Origin: Stercorarius parasiticus | Lineage: Eukaryota; Chordata; Aves; Charadriiformes; Stercorariidae | Length of the DNA: 64,000 nt | Assembly: GCA_013396915.1 (NCBI GenBank) | Contig: VWZL01002834.1 | Span: 1,882,508-1,946,507, forward strand | Direction: 5' to 3' | In this document: positions 12,301-25,151 of the stretch, one piece after another | How positions within the stretch are numbered: the stretch's first letter is position 1 | How the letters are laid out: every line of letters begins with the position of its first letter | The notes under the pieces: generated by a model | Databases searched by the model: none | Seen by the model: only the letters and a program-made list of their open reading frames with translations | Told to the model about the DNA's origin: nothing | Program-made: the position numbers and the translations under genes

Positions 12301-14484
12301 CCTGAGTGTCTGTATGTGCTTTGATGTTGCAGACATCAGTATTAGTCACTGTGTATTTGGAATTGCCAGCAAGAGAGTGCTTAACTTGTGACTTGCCCTA
12401 ATCTAAAACAACTTCATTCAGCAACAGGACACACAGCTGCTTTTTACTTTCAGCAGCTTTAATTGGTACCACAGCTCTCAATACCTCATATTTTGACGTG
12501 CAGCAGAGTAGTAGTCTGCTTTTCTGGCTTTGACTCTACCTATAGCAATGCTTTTGTTAGCTTTCAGGCACAGCAATGTGGGGCTAATGATATTTGCTGA
12601 GGGTTTGTGACGTGGGAGACCATGCGGCAATAGGAAGTCTGGGAAAATTAATACTCATGCAGTTAGGATATAATAGGGATGAGATGGGAAAGAAGCTTTG
12701 TATCTCTGCACTGAAGACAGATTTTAAAAAAAGAACAGGGAGGACAAAGCTGCGAACTTTTAAGGCTGCAGTGCTGTGTCTCAGTGCAGTTAGAGTTGTG
12801 CAGTTAAGTGACTCAACTTAGAATGTACCTTGGTTGAGACCTTTCTTTTCCTTGATGCTCTTTGAGGAGAGGAGGATCTTTGAATGCCTCTCTCTTTTAC
12901 TGGTCTTAAACCAGATTTTTGGCTGTAGCTACCAAAGCAGGTTTTTTATGGTTCCCTCGAAGTTCACTGGTGAACAAAGACTTTATTCATTTTTTTTCTC
13001 AGCTATGACCCCAATTAAGAGGAGTGGTATCAGTGAAGTAAAACAAGTGGTTTGTCAGAGTTATTTCTTAGCCTTGTCCTGACAGAGTTCTCAATGTGCA
13101 GATGACTCCTGTTCTAGGTAGATAACTTTAGAGGACTTTCAAGAGCTATTAAAAAGAGCCGAGAGCCTTTACATTCTTTTAGGAATGGTGCAGTCCTTCC
13201 CACACCAGTAGACATCAACCCAAATGCCTTATTAGTACCTTTCAGTCAGCCGCTTAAAATAGAGTAGTTTTACCATGAAAGACGATATTTTAAAGCCTGC
13301 CAAAGATCTGTGAGCCACATTATCTTCAGTTTCCACATCATCACACCATGCTAACCACATAAATTGGATACCTTCCAAGGGGTTTGAGTACTCTACAATT
13401 CTTTCTAGCAGTCATGGCAATTAGAAATTAAAACAACAATACATAAAAGAAGTTTGATCTCGTAGGCAGATGGATTCACTAAGGTTTTTTTTTTTCTTGT
13501 CTTCCCCCCCCCTCTTATTTTCCAGGATGAACAGTTTATTATTAAGCTGTACTATCAAAATTAGCTGGGGAAACAATCACTGATTCCTTTCTCAAACCAA
13601 CAGGGAGCTTGATAGCAAACTTTGCCAGATTGTTCTGGGTAACAGTTAATTGTCAGAACAATGCTTCAGTCTCTTGGTGTAGGAGATACTGGTATTATTA
13701 CAAAGATAGATTCCCAATTAGCAATATTTCGGTATTCCCCAGGAGATACTACATGATAATGCAGTATCATTAACTAACTAACTACTAACTTTCAACAAAT
13801 TCTTATGTAGGGCAAAACCAGGTAAAATTTTGGTATGGTTTAAAGACTCAAATACTTTACTCATTGCAGATCTTTGTGGTAAAGCAGCTCACAGTTTCAT
13901 GAGCTATCTTTTGGTAGCAAAGTCTGTAGGTGTAGTTATCCATTGACACAAAGATGCCTCAATCATCTGTCATCAGAAAACAAAGTCATTTGTGATTTGT
14001 TTTCCCTAGGGACCTGCAGGTCAGTGTTAAAAGGTCAAATCTGGCTGTCTCAGCCTGTGTAACTTTCTACAGTGGTCTTGGGGTTCCAGAGTGTGAAAGA
14101 TTTCCAACAAGATGCATTTCAAATGCAAAGTTACTTATTGCTAAGCTTACAAGCCACCCGCAACCAGCAATAAATAGATGTCATTGCATGCACTCGAATG
14201 TGTCCATACGTGATACTACTTACAAGGGTTGCATTGGTGCATCAGCCATCTTTTAAGACAGTAACTGTAAGACAGTTTTGTTTTTAACCGTGAACAAAGT
14301 GAGAGAAAAAATTTTGTCTTGGAACTGTATTCACTCTTTCATTCCCTGCCAGTCATTTGATCAGTGATTATTAAATTTCACATGAGCTTTTTTGAAAGTA
14401 AACAATCATTCGCAAACATGAAGATCCTTCAGTCTGATTCTGTGTGGAAAATGTTCTGAGGAACGGCTGGGTAGGTCAGCGTTA

Positions 14485-14575
14485 CAGGAACGGGGAGGTA
14501 AATAACTTGTCCAAAGAGGTCCAGGTGTGGGAATGGTTGGTTGTAAATCTGAAACATCTCATGTCTGTGGAGAGA
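14485..14575 (-). mobile_element. Possible MIR-like SINE fragment, antisense (weak)
   Basis: GGAGGTAAATAACTTGTCC followed by AAAGAGGTCCA resembles the antisense MIR core (GAGGTTAAGTAACTTGCCC, AAGGTCACA). The similarity fades after about 30 bases. It may be chance; a profile search is needed. Confidence 0.33.
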
Positions 14576-15088
14576 CTGACAGATTAGCTGACTTCCTTTG
14601 TGCTAGAACCTCTGGTTCATAAAATAGTCTCTAAGACGCTGTGTTCTGATTCTGGTGGCCCTCAAATGAATAATCCCTCAAGTAGATCTGCTGCTTCTAC
14701 AGAGATCTGTATCCTGGCAGGAGAAAAGGCCGAGTGTTGGTTGTGGATCCTGGCTCAGCTGATGTGTTACTTCTCTCATGGGAATGTTAAAAGCCCAGGT
14801 AATCTCACTAGTTCTGGAACAGCTTCACTGATTCTGTTTATCAGACCTTGTACAGCAAGATATTTGTTGTTATAGCACTGTTTTTTGACAGAGTAACAAT
14901 CGTGCTTAAGATGTCACAAATTGTCCGAGAACCTCTTGTTCTTCAGTCCAGAGTGCCTGTCTCTTGCTTGTCAGACTGAAGCAAAATGATAGTCTAGTTA
15001 CTTGAAATGCTGTATTTGTGTAGAGCAAGATCTGTTTGCTTAATGCCTAGATTGTTTTGTTTCTTTTGATTGTAGGAAGAGCAGTTTT

Positions 15089-15100
15089 TGGCACGTGCCA
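15089..15100. promoter_or_regulatory. 12-bp palindrome with E-box CACGTG
   Basis: TGGCACGTGCCA is a perfect 12-bp palindrome centred on CACGTG, the E-box bound by bHLH-ZIP factors such as MYC/MAX and USF. It is a motif match only; such sites occur often by chance in introns. Confidence 0.25.
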
Positions 15101-16155
15101 CTAAAGTGGATTAGAGCTTGAGGCATAACAATGAATGATATCAACAAATGCTCCACTGTATATTGGAAGTTGTTCAGCTAAGTCTCAGACTGTCTTCATA
15201 GCTTATTTGAGTGAGGTCCCTGTGGTGAGGGGTTGGAGAGAGGCTACGTGGTCTTCGTGTATGCACTAACTGAACAATGTGCTGATGGAAGCACTGAGAA
15301 CAGATGCAGTGAGAGTTAGCTCTCTGATCTTTCAGCTGAATTTCTAGCTTCCAGCTCCTACACGACCAAGCTGCTAAGTGAGAGTCAGATGCATGGATAC
15401 TTGAGCAAAAAGCTGTTACTTAATATAACTATCGTACTTAGAAATGTTCTGTACTTGTCGATCCGGCAACTTGCCCTCTGCTCACGCAGCTTGGTTTTAT
15501 TTGTACTGGGGCCCATGTGGCAGCGTGGGTTGCCTTGACCCTTTTGTGCTTGAGCCTGGGAGTGTGAGGGCAGGGAGAGTGCTTGTGTGACCCCTAACGG
15601 AGGCTGCTGAAGAGAACTTCCTGAGCTTATGTTGAATGTGTACATTCAGCATGAGTAGGATCCGTATCTATAAAATAACCTCAACTGCAGTTATTACTTT
15701 AGCATACCTTTGAAGTAGTTATACCGTGGTGTAAATGTTTTTTGGCAGAGATGAAGCAGATACAAGTGTTTGTTTCAGTGGATTTACTGAAACTGCAGAA
15801 TCATTGTTGTTGTGCTTTCATGTGATTTTTTTAAAAATATAATCCTAGAATGTGGATTCAATACAAATGTACCTGAAAAAGCCTTTTGCAATTGATATTC
15901 TTTACTCCAGTAAAAGAATTTGCTTGCTTATATTGCTTGCTTTAAGTTAGCTATTTAAGAAGTTTAAGCTCACTTTGACGAGGAAATATGGTCTGGTCTC
16001 TGGAGGTTATTTAGTAGATGCGGTAGACCATTCTGTTTACAAGTTCGTATAGCAAACTGACAAATTTCTGTTGGTAGGGAACTAAAAACCCAAATGAACA
16101 TTAAATTATCGTTGTTTTTAATTGTTGTCCACTTCTAGATCCCCATTTTACCCAT

Positions 16156-16179
16156 TGCTAACATTTCCCAATGTTAGCA
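16156..16179. repeat. Perfect 10-bp inverted repeat, 4-nt loop
   Basis: TGCTAACATT (16156-16165) and AATGTTAGCA (16170-16179) are exact reverse complements separated by TCCC. The sequence around it is unique. No known element or RNA gene fits; the stem is far too short for a microRNA precursor. Confidence 0.7.
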
Positions 16180-19100
16180 TTTTCAAAAGAAAATAGTGTT
16201 GCTATATCGAGTTGTTTTTTGATGAAGTCTGCATTATCCAGTTCTTTTCAGTTGCATTTGGGTATACAGTGTTACAGAAATACATCATTTGAGTATAGTG
16301 AATTTAACTTGTTTCTCTGACTTAAAATGATTCTTGGATTTCATGTGCAAAACCTACCAGGTCTACTACTTGCTTACTCTGTCTTCTAGCATGGGCTTTC
16401 CACAAAGTGTTTAATTCTTTCCACTCAAAAGGACACTTCATAGGTATTTTCCTAGTCATGTAGGCATATGTTTTGTTCCTGTTGACTGCTCTTGCGTGCC
16501 TGTGTTGATTCCTCACTGCAGGAAAATCAAACTAACAGCAGGCTTTCTTTGTAGACTCTGCTTTCAGCTCTCAAGTAAGGTAGTTTGCAGGCTAATCTAA
16601 CTTCAAAATGCTAGCTTCACCTAATAATATGTTCCATTTCTTCATCATAAACCTATTGCTGTTACAGATATTTTTGTTCTCTGGGAGAAAGTTGATCGGT
16701 AGTTTCTGTCTGACCCATTTAATTGTTGGAAGAAATCTGATGCCTGGCTCTTGCTATTTTGGCAGCCTCAGAAAAGGGCTAAATTATTCTGCGAGTCCTG
16801 ACTTGCCAGATGCATGAAAATATCTCCGCACAGATAAATCAACAAGCTACTGCAGTTTTTTTGGATCTGGGCAGGTACAGTATTCCTAGGTAAAGAACAC
16901 CTAGTCTTTTCAGAAGGAAACTTGCCAGGCTGTTACCAGACTTGCTGTTTTTCCTTACCTCCTCAATTTCTGGCTTTCTCAGACAACATCCTAACCTATT
17001 TCAAAATATTTTGGGCTGCTGTGTCTGAAGGGGGAAGTGACTTGTTGTGTGTGTGTGACTTTGATATTTTTGACAAGAGGTAATGTGTGTTAGATGCTGC
17101 AAGATGTCCTTTTTTCTAAAAGGCTGTAAAAGACACTCTAGCTGCAGAAGTTTATTTTGTTTTACTTTTTTTTTTTTCCTGAGAAAGTGTTTTAGTCATT
17201 ACTTTCATTGTGCTGCATATTTTTTCTTGGCAGTATGTCAGAACAACTGACTGCTATCACTTCAGAAATGCCTGGATCACTCTCTTACCACGTCAGTGAT
17301 GGTGCAGCATACAGGGGCTGTTGGTTCCAGCTGACTCCCAGCTGCCGTCAACTCAATGTGCCGTCCTAGCGTTGATGTATTGCTTGCATTCTTTGTGGGA
17401 TCACTGTTGCTCTTGGTTGACAAACCCTTTTGCCTGCTTGAAAGGTCATACTTTAATTTTATTGGTTAGAGGAGCCTGTGAGAGATTCGGGAAGATGCTC
17501 TGCATACTGCTTACATGTGTGCCTTTGTATAGGTTCTGATGTTTTACAGTGATTCAGTTATGTCTTGAAGAAGAGTATTTGAAGTGAGTTTGTGCCTCTC
17601 CTGCCAAGTACAATCACCCAACCCAGGAGCCTTCTGATTCTGTTTTTCCAACGTATTTTCTTGTGTTATTGCTGCTTAGATGTCCCCCTTAAAATGATTA
17701 ATTAGATGAACCATATCCCCACTCTTCAGGAGAAGAGAAGGTGGGGGGGGGTTTTTCCCCTTCAGTTGGCAGAAACATAATTTTAAAGGTCTGCTCTCTA
17801 AAAGTATTTGGGTGTCTGGCCAAGATTTTGTCAAGAATGTGGAGAAATTCTGTTCTTTCTTGTTCTGTAAATGTTAACATAGGTGGGAGGCAGTTACTAG
17901 GTAGCAGATACACTGTCCTGGAAAATGGTTATATAGTAAAAGAAAGGATTTAGACCTGTTGTGCTGAGGTTTTTTTTCATGTTTCTTTATCCATTTTTAT
18001 AGGCATTTCAATTTGTACTGGGGTGGTAAAGATTGCATTGTCTAGTAGATACTGGATATCTAAAAGTGCTTAGTCTGGTATTGCTGCTTTACCTCTATTA
18101 ACTTTAATAACAACTGCTCCATCTCTCCATGATTAAACTAGAAAATTGGGGAAGTTTCTAGACTTCATTGGAAAGAAAAAACCCGTATGTACTTGAACTT
18201 CATTTTGCTGTGTACGTCTGTCTTCTAGATAAGAATTTCCTCTCCCTGTATCATTTAGGCTCACTTTCTCTGCCCCTTCTCCAGCTCTACCAGCTTCTTT
18301 TTCTGGCAGTTTTGGAGGACTCTACTGGTGGGTGTGTCTCCCCATGTCCTTCAAGGGCAAAGCTCTCCAGCAGTTTGTCTCGTTACGTTTACTTCAGGTT
18401 TGTGTTCTTTTTTTCTTCCAGCCAGATGATAGAACAGAGGCAAAGAAAATGGGGACAGTGGTGGGAAGCTTAAGCATTTCCATGCTTTTGTCTTGTCTGT
18501 CTGTCCCCTTTCACTGATACTTTAATCTTTTGACCATTTTCAGTGAAATATATGGTGTATGAAACTACGATAACTAAAGACAACCTTTTTTCATGGAGAA
18601 TTCAATGAAAATTAATGTTTAGATAGGTGGGTGGGAGTCCAAATTAACACTTGGCATACAAAGGCATAGGAAGCTCAGCAGGTGATGATTTAATTTGGTC
18701 ACAAACCAGTTGCGTGGAGCCATGCATGTGCTTAAGCCACAGTGTGTGCTGTCAGATCCCCAGCAATCCAGGTGGAGCGTTGTGGAGATAAGCTCACGGG
18801 GTGAGAGGGGAAGAAGCTTTAGGATGTAGTAAGAGGTTGGAGTGTGTTATGGGAGGGAACTCAATTTTGTGGCTCCACAGGGAATTCGGAGTAATATGAT
18901 GAGAGTATATTTGGGAACACAAGAAACCACCGACTTGTCTTCTGTTTCTGGGAAAAAAGTTAGTTTAAAAAAAGTCATAAGGAAGCAGTGAGTGATGTGG
19001 AAGGTGTGTCCCCTATAAGCCACTGTTAATCAGTATAAACAGTGAAGCAAGATCTCATCTCTAGAGCAGTTTATACGTGTCATGTGGAGAATGTAATTAG

Positions 19101-22100
19101 ATTTATTTTAACACCCACACCCAGGTAACATGGTTCAAAATTGGACTACCACAATTTTCTCTATACTGGCATGAAAATGTTGTAGTAAGCCAGGTTTTAC
19201 TGTTGAAATATCATAAGAGACTTCAGGATATGTAGTAACAAATCAGAATTGCAGGCTTTGCAAAATCTGTTCGTCCTTCATGAAGTCTCACTGTCTAGTG
19301 ATGAGTAAATCACCCTTCAAATTACAGAAGCATAAACTGAAACCAGAGACTAAACAATTATTAACTGAGTACAGTCCCCCCTATGTAGATAATTGTGTTT
19401 GTTAGGTCTTTGATGCTTTCTCTTGCAGGTGGAAGGAGAATTTAGATATTTCATTGGACTTCTGTGAGAATTAATGATTTGAAACATGTCCATACTGCTT
19501 GTCGGGCTTGAGCTATGCACAAACGCAAGCCAGGCAAACCTGCCAAGGTAGCATTCATTGTTGTCTAAGGTATGTCTTAGTATTTGCATCCATGCCTTTA
19601 TTGCTGTTAATTGTTGAATGCTAAAATTTTGGAAGGTAGACTTTGAAACATCAGAGTAAAGTGACCTAGAAAAAGGCTTGAAGTACTAATTTTTGGGACT
19701 TGTTTCTTCCTTCCTTGCCCCCTTCAGATTTAGTTTGACCATATGATGCTGTTTGTCTCAGCTCATTTCATCTGTGAAATTGTAGTGGCAGGCTAGCTGA
19801 TAGATGAATTAAATAAGTTGATGATTACAGTTTGTAGGTTTATGCGATGCTACTCTGAGAAATAATTGAATGCTGCCTGGGTATTTAATGAAATATGGAA
19901 AGGTGCTAATTCTGTGAGGTAAGAATAAAGTGAGCTTTCCTGTCAAATTTGGTAATTGCAATACTCTTGCCTGTCTGTCAAACAATCCTGAATATGCTTA
20001 TGTTTCTAGAGTAAAGGAATTGTCACAACACTAAAAGCAGTGAGATACTTCAGATATGGGATGAACAGCAGTGAATCAAGAACTCTTACATATTAAGGAA
20101 AAAAAAAAGCAGGCTCTCCTTAAGTGTTTCCCCTCTATTTTCTGGTGATGAAGTACTTGAGTGGAGGAACCTATATAGCTGTAAACGTAAGTAGCTGTTG
20201 TCTTTTGGAAGTTTGCTTTAGTAGTCTGCGAGAAGCTGAGTTTGTTACTGGTAAATCACTTCAGCTGTTGGGTTGCAAGGGATAGAGTTTTAATTCTTAG
20301 AGTTGATTAATAGGTTGTGAGTATAATTGGGTATAATGAGGATAAGAATTATACTCGTTCAAGAAATGTCTTAAAGATATTAATGTTCTTCAGTTATACC
20401 ATAGCCATTACTAGGGTGTACGTCAACTGTGTTCAACCTCTCAGATATCAGTAAGTTGTCACCTGCATGAGGTGTTATTAATTGGCCCTGCAGGATCTGT
20501 GAATTACTGGTCAGCTAATGATGCCAGAGCAGGGATGGCATTTGCAAGCTTGGGCAAGGTAAAACCTTTTCCTCATGTTTCTTGGGTTTATTGCATTTGT
20601 GCATGTTGTGAGAAGCTCTTCTTTGTACTGTGTGAACAGTACAAAGTGATAATTTACTTTCCTGATCTGCATAAGCGGAAGATGTTACATGAATCCCATT
20701 CTGTCTCCAGTGAAAAAAGAGGCACTGTGTGTACAATGACAGTTTTGGCCGTACCTGTTGACATTAACAGTTCACATGCATGTTCTGCTTTCTGGATTCT
20801 GCCCGGCTGTTGGACATGCAATGCAGACTTTCTCTTAGTTCCCTTGGTAGTTTGGGCACTTCAGTGGTTTTGGTTTTTTTCTTCTTTCCTGTTCTGCTTT
20901 TTATCTTCTGAAGGAGTAAATTGGTCTGATTGTTATGTTATATGGTATGCTTGATTAACTTTACAGATTGCTTTCTTTGCCAACAGTTGAAGTAGAAATC
21001 TAACTATTGGTATACTCATGGATTAGAGTGTAATTATGCTTTCTAAATTGATTTTTTTGATACCTCAAGTTAAACTTTCGTATAACTGAGTATTCATGCC
21101 CTTGCAAGTGGGGAGAGGAGGGAGTACTGCAAGTGCTACATGCAAGAATATTTAATGAAACAAACCACATCAAATTAGCTGGCTGTCTAGCATGCTTCTC
21201 AAAATGTTAAAAAATGTACGAAACTGAAGTGCAAAAAACCTGCAGGCATCTCTGAGATAAAAGCATCTTGGCAGCTCTAGTTAAGAGTATCATTAATGTC
21301 ATTTCATATTGTCTTACATTCTTTGTTATTCCATTGAAAAAATGTAATTAAAGGCTGCAAAATGAAGCACTAAAATGTCAGGAAATGGTGATGTATCAAC
21401 CCAACTGAATAATCCTACCTGCCACACTTTGTAGTTTTAATGCATTGCAGCAAAATTTTAAGGATTACTAAGTTAAGGTAGAGAAATTGATCGGTAATTT
21501 AGGATGGGGGAAGAAAGTAAACATCACCCAAACAACTGGAGTAGTAAAACCATAAACCTCAGAATAGTATTTTAAACAGACTATTGCATAGCAATTTTTA
21601 ACAGAAAATTTCAAGGAAAATGGTATTGTCCATGTCTGTTGCTAAAGCCTGCATTTACCTGACTTTGCAGTTAATTACAGCATACTTTAAATTTATAAAG
21701 GTTGTTTTGTGTGTCTGTGCACTCCCTGCACCCCGCCGCCCCCAGCCCAGTCTTCCCCCAGTAAAATGCTTCCTTTGATTCTAAATTAGTGACTTGACTC
21801 AGCCTTTATGTAGTTCTCTTCTGGCAATTTCTTTGGCTTGACCCATCTTTCATACTCCATGTCGGCAGTGTTCTTACCCAGCTCATACAAAAGAAAATCC
21901 CTAAGGAGTGAATCTGTGCTAAATAAAGGAGACTTCTAACAGTTCGTAGGGTCAGATTGACTGGCATGTGATAGCTGCTTTATGCATTCTGGAGCTACAA
22001 AGCAACTGGAGAATGCAGAGCCGGTTTAGACAGATTTACAGCTGCTTTGCCTCACTGATGCAGGGCAACAGGACCCGCAGTTTATTTTCATTCTTGATGT

Positions 22101-25100
22101 TTTGTGAACTCCTGAATTTTCTCATTTCTTTTTTTTTTGTGCTTCAAATACGTATCTATTTCCTCCTTCCGTGTATCCATCTTGTTGTCTAAGTCAGATG
22201 CAGCAGGCTTGAGGATGTTTAGGACTGAGATTAATTTTTAGCGAAAGGGTCCTACAAGCATGTTTCCCTCCATTGTGCCTGCAACTTCTCATTTTTCAGT
22301 CTGATTGAAGCCACAACTGCCTGAACAAAGATGGCCACTACTTGCCTTCTGTTTTCGCTACTGGGAATGAAGCCAATTGCCCCCAGGGGAGAAAGTGGCT
22401 TCCTATCTGTAGGGATATAGATGATGACTTTGAGAAAGGATGAAAGCGAGGTAACAGTTACTCTTTGCTGAGAGGCAGCCTATGGCATCCGTCCTTCTGA
22501 GAATGTAAGTAAATGGCAGCTGTTGTGGAAAAAGGGCAATTGTTTTGAGAGGTTCTCTGGAGGACATTATTCTTCATTCTCTGAAGAACCACGGGAGAAA
22601 ATTGCTGCTAAATCTAAATTTCTTCTCATAGCCTCTCCATGGCACTAAATAAACTCTAAGGTATTAATCTTAAATATACATGCATGGAGATGATTTGGGG
22701 AGCAATTCTGGTAGCACATATTTAAAGAACATTTTATATCCTTTGAACTAGTGAACTCTGAGAATTCTTTTAAAAAAAATAAATCCATTCAGTACAGAAT
22801 GAGTAAATGCTGTAATTCTGTAGGGGATAACTATAGTTATGCATGACTGGAAGCTTTAAATCTTAGGCTGAAGTACTGAACTTCTTCCCAACTATTTGAA
22901 GCTAGGATAGTGTCTATCTAATGGTGACCTACTTGTGCTTTTCTTGGGTAAGTCATTCACTGTAGAGCTCTTTTGGAAGCAGCATTTAGGCAGCTTTGTT
23001 GCCTCTCTTTCCTCTGCAAACGAGTAAATTTGTGACTTCTCTAGTACAGGTCACTCACTGATACAAGGTGACATCACAACTCAGGTGTGTTACTGAGGGT
23101 TATTACTGATGATGTCAACAACTTGCTTCTCAGTGGATTCCCTAAAAGTGGTGTGAGTGACCCAAGTTAGTAAAGCAGGGCAAGCTGACAAGGCTCTGGA
23201 TGCATGTTGCAGTGCAGAGCAGATGTACTTGAGCTGTGTGTAAGCTGTCGTGGCCACAGTAACATGGAGTTCAAAGTAAACGCTTCGGCATTTGGCCTGC
23301 GCTCATAAAACTGGTCTTTGCAGATCTTCTAGCTCACTTCTAATATATCTCTTCCTCATTCACTGGCTAACACCCAAGCTGCACACTAAATCAGTAAAGG
23401 TAGTGTAGGTACACTCTACATGTGCAGTTTACGTTTATCAGGCATTACAAGCACTTGCTGTCTTAACTTACTGCTTTGTGGGGTTAATGTTACGTCATCA
23501 AAAAAAACTCTGGAAGCTGGCATTAATGACTTACAACTTGGAATCTCTGTAAGGGAGAGGTGGATCTACATGTTCTGGAAAGGTGGAGAAATTAATCCTG
23601 TGTGATATCTTTTCCAAAAGTAAATTCTGCTGCCTGTTTATAACACAGTTTTATTTCAGTGCTGAGAAAGAGTTAAGCATGCCTTTGTCCTCCCTTCTGT
23701 AAAAGTGTAAGTAATAGGAACGCCAGGCCAATACTCTCCCACACGTGTGTGTGGAGATGTGTACTAATGTAAGTAATTTGGGCTGATATATATTCTATAT
23801 TCCCATCTGGCCAGGCTGCTTCTTGCATACAATATTTGTTTAAATAAAAACTGTACTCAAATATGTTAATGCAACTGGTAATGTTTGCATATAAAAGCAC
23901 CCAAATTCTGCAAGCCGTCATAGTTACAGGATGTTGATCTACGATGCTTATACTGAATTGCCATTGAAGTGTATGTTGTTACACTTCTTCCCTTGTGGGC
24001 GCTATGCTGCTTATAAACATACTTCAAAGAAACACCTTTGTAATGGCAAGTTGTACAGACCTGCTGGAAGAAACATAGTGATAGAAACTTTCATTGGTCG
24101 TTGCACTCTTCCCTGAAGTGTCTTACACAGGTTGTTCGTTCTCTTGGCTTCTTTTGCATGGAGAGGTGGTCAAATGACTGAAAGTTAGGAGACAGATGGA
24201 TTCTGACCAGCCCTTCTCATGGCTGCCTTCTATTTTTTCAATGTGACAAAACTCTGTACCCCTAAGTATCCCACAGCGCAACTGTGGCATCAGCGCAAAC
24301 ACTGACAGCTAGATTAAGCAAGGAACAATAATGAAAAAAAAATGTTCAAAGGAGCTGAAGGCAGTTTTCAGTGATCAAGTGGAACTAGTACAGAGGAATA
24401 ACTGTCTCCTTGAAATACCCCATAACCCTATTGCTATTCTGCTTTAATAAAATAAAAAAAAAATATTTGAAGAGTCTTTTCTTTGAGAGATGTATTTAAA
24501 TTCAATTTTAGTAATTTAGTTTTTGTGTCTCAGATAATACCAAGCTTTATCATGCCATTAAAACTTCTTGGTGGGTATTTGTAGAAGCAGCCTGTGCTTT
24601 GCTTTTCTTGCCATTGCTGTCACGAAATGCCACTTCCCAGTGAGCCTGGTCTTGCTGGGAGGGGTGATGGTCCCTTCTCCCGTGCCCCACTGTATGAGAC
24701 ACTGTAATACAGTCCTCTCCTTTCCCACCTTCTCTGACCCATGGATTGTACTCATTCCTGGCTTGGTAGTTCTGCTGCGGTTTGCCAACTGTAAGAATGA
24801 GCGTGGTTCACCATGGGCTTGGGAGTTGAGAGGCCATTTGGTAGCTCTGTCCCAGCTGTGGCAAGGAGGACTGGGGGATGGGAGCAAAGCTGTGAGCTGC
24901 TTGGGGGCTATGGCACAAGGCTGTCGACTGTGTGGCGACATGATTACCTAATAATATCTGCATTGTTTTGATTAGATATTGCCTTCGTTTAGGTTTGCCC
25001 AGCAAACACGCCATGGCTGTATGAGCTGTTGAGTTAGAAGGAATGCAGGAGAATATTTTTGCTGAATTTATTGGAATATCTACTGAATTCTGCTTCCCTT

Positions 25101-25131
25101 CTCTTATCCATGTTGGCTCTGAAGTTAAAAT

Positions 25132-25151
25132 GGGGGGGGGTGGGGGGTGGG
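25132..25151 (+). other. G-run with G-quadruplex potential
   Basis: Runs of 9, 6 and 3 G separated by single T give at least four G-tracts of three or more, which meets the usual G-quadruplex pattern. On the sense strand it would also be present in the pre-mRNA. It is isolated within AT-leaning sequence. Function is unknown. Confidence 0.65.

Noticed and set aside
20472..20954. Longest ATG-initiated open frame outside CR1 (160 aa, + strand)
   Set aside because: The predicted product is Cys/Trp/Phe-rich with no family resemblance, no promoter or CpG island and no clear splice structure. Long chance frames are expected in 64 kb.
22940..23035. CTTGGGTAAGTCATTCA followed by a CCTCTCTTTCCTC segment, resembling a sense MIR
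   Set aside because: An unexplained gap of about 40 bases separates the two matching pieces and the matches are short. Too weak to annotate without a profile search.
24558..24951. 127-aa open frames on both strands over the same interval
   Set aside because: Simultaneous open frames on both strands indicate locally higher GC and few stop codons, not a gene. Neither product resembles a known protein.
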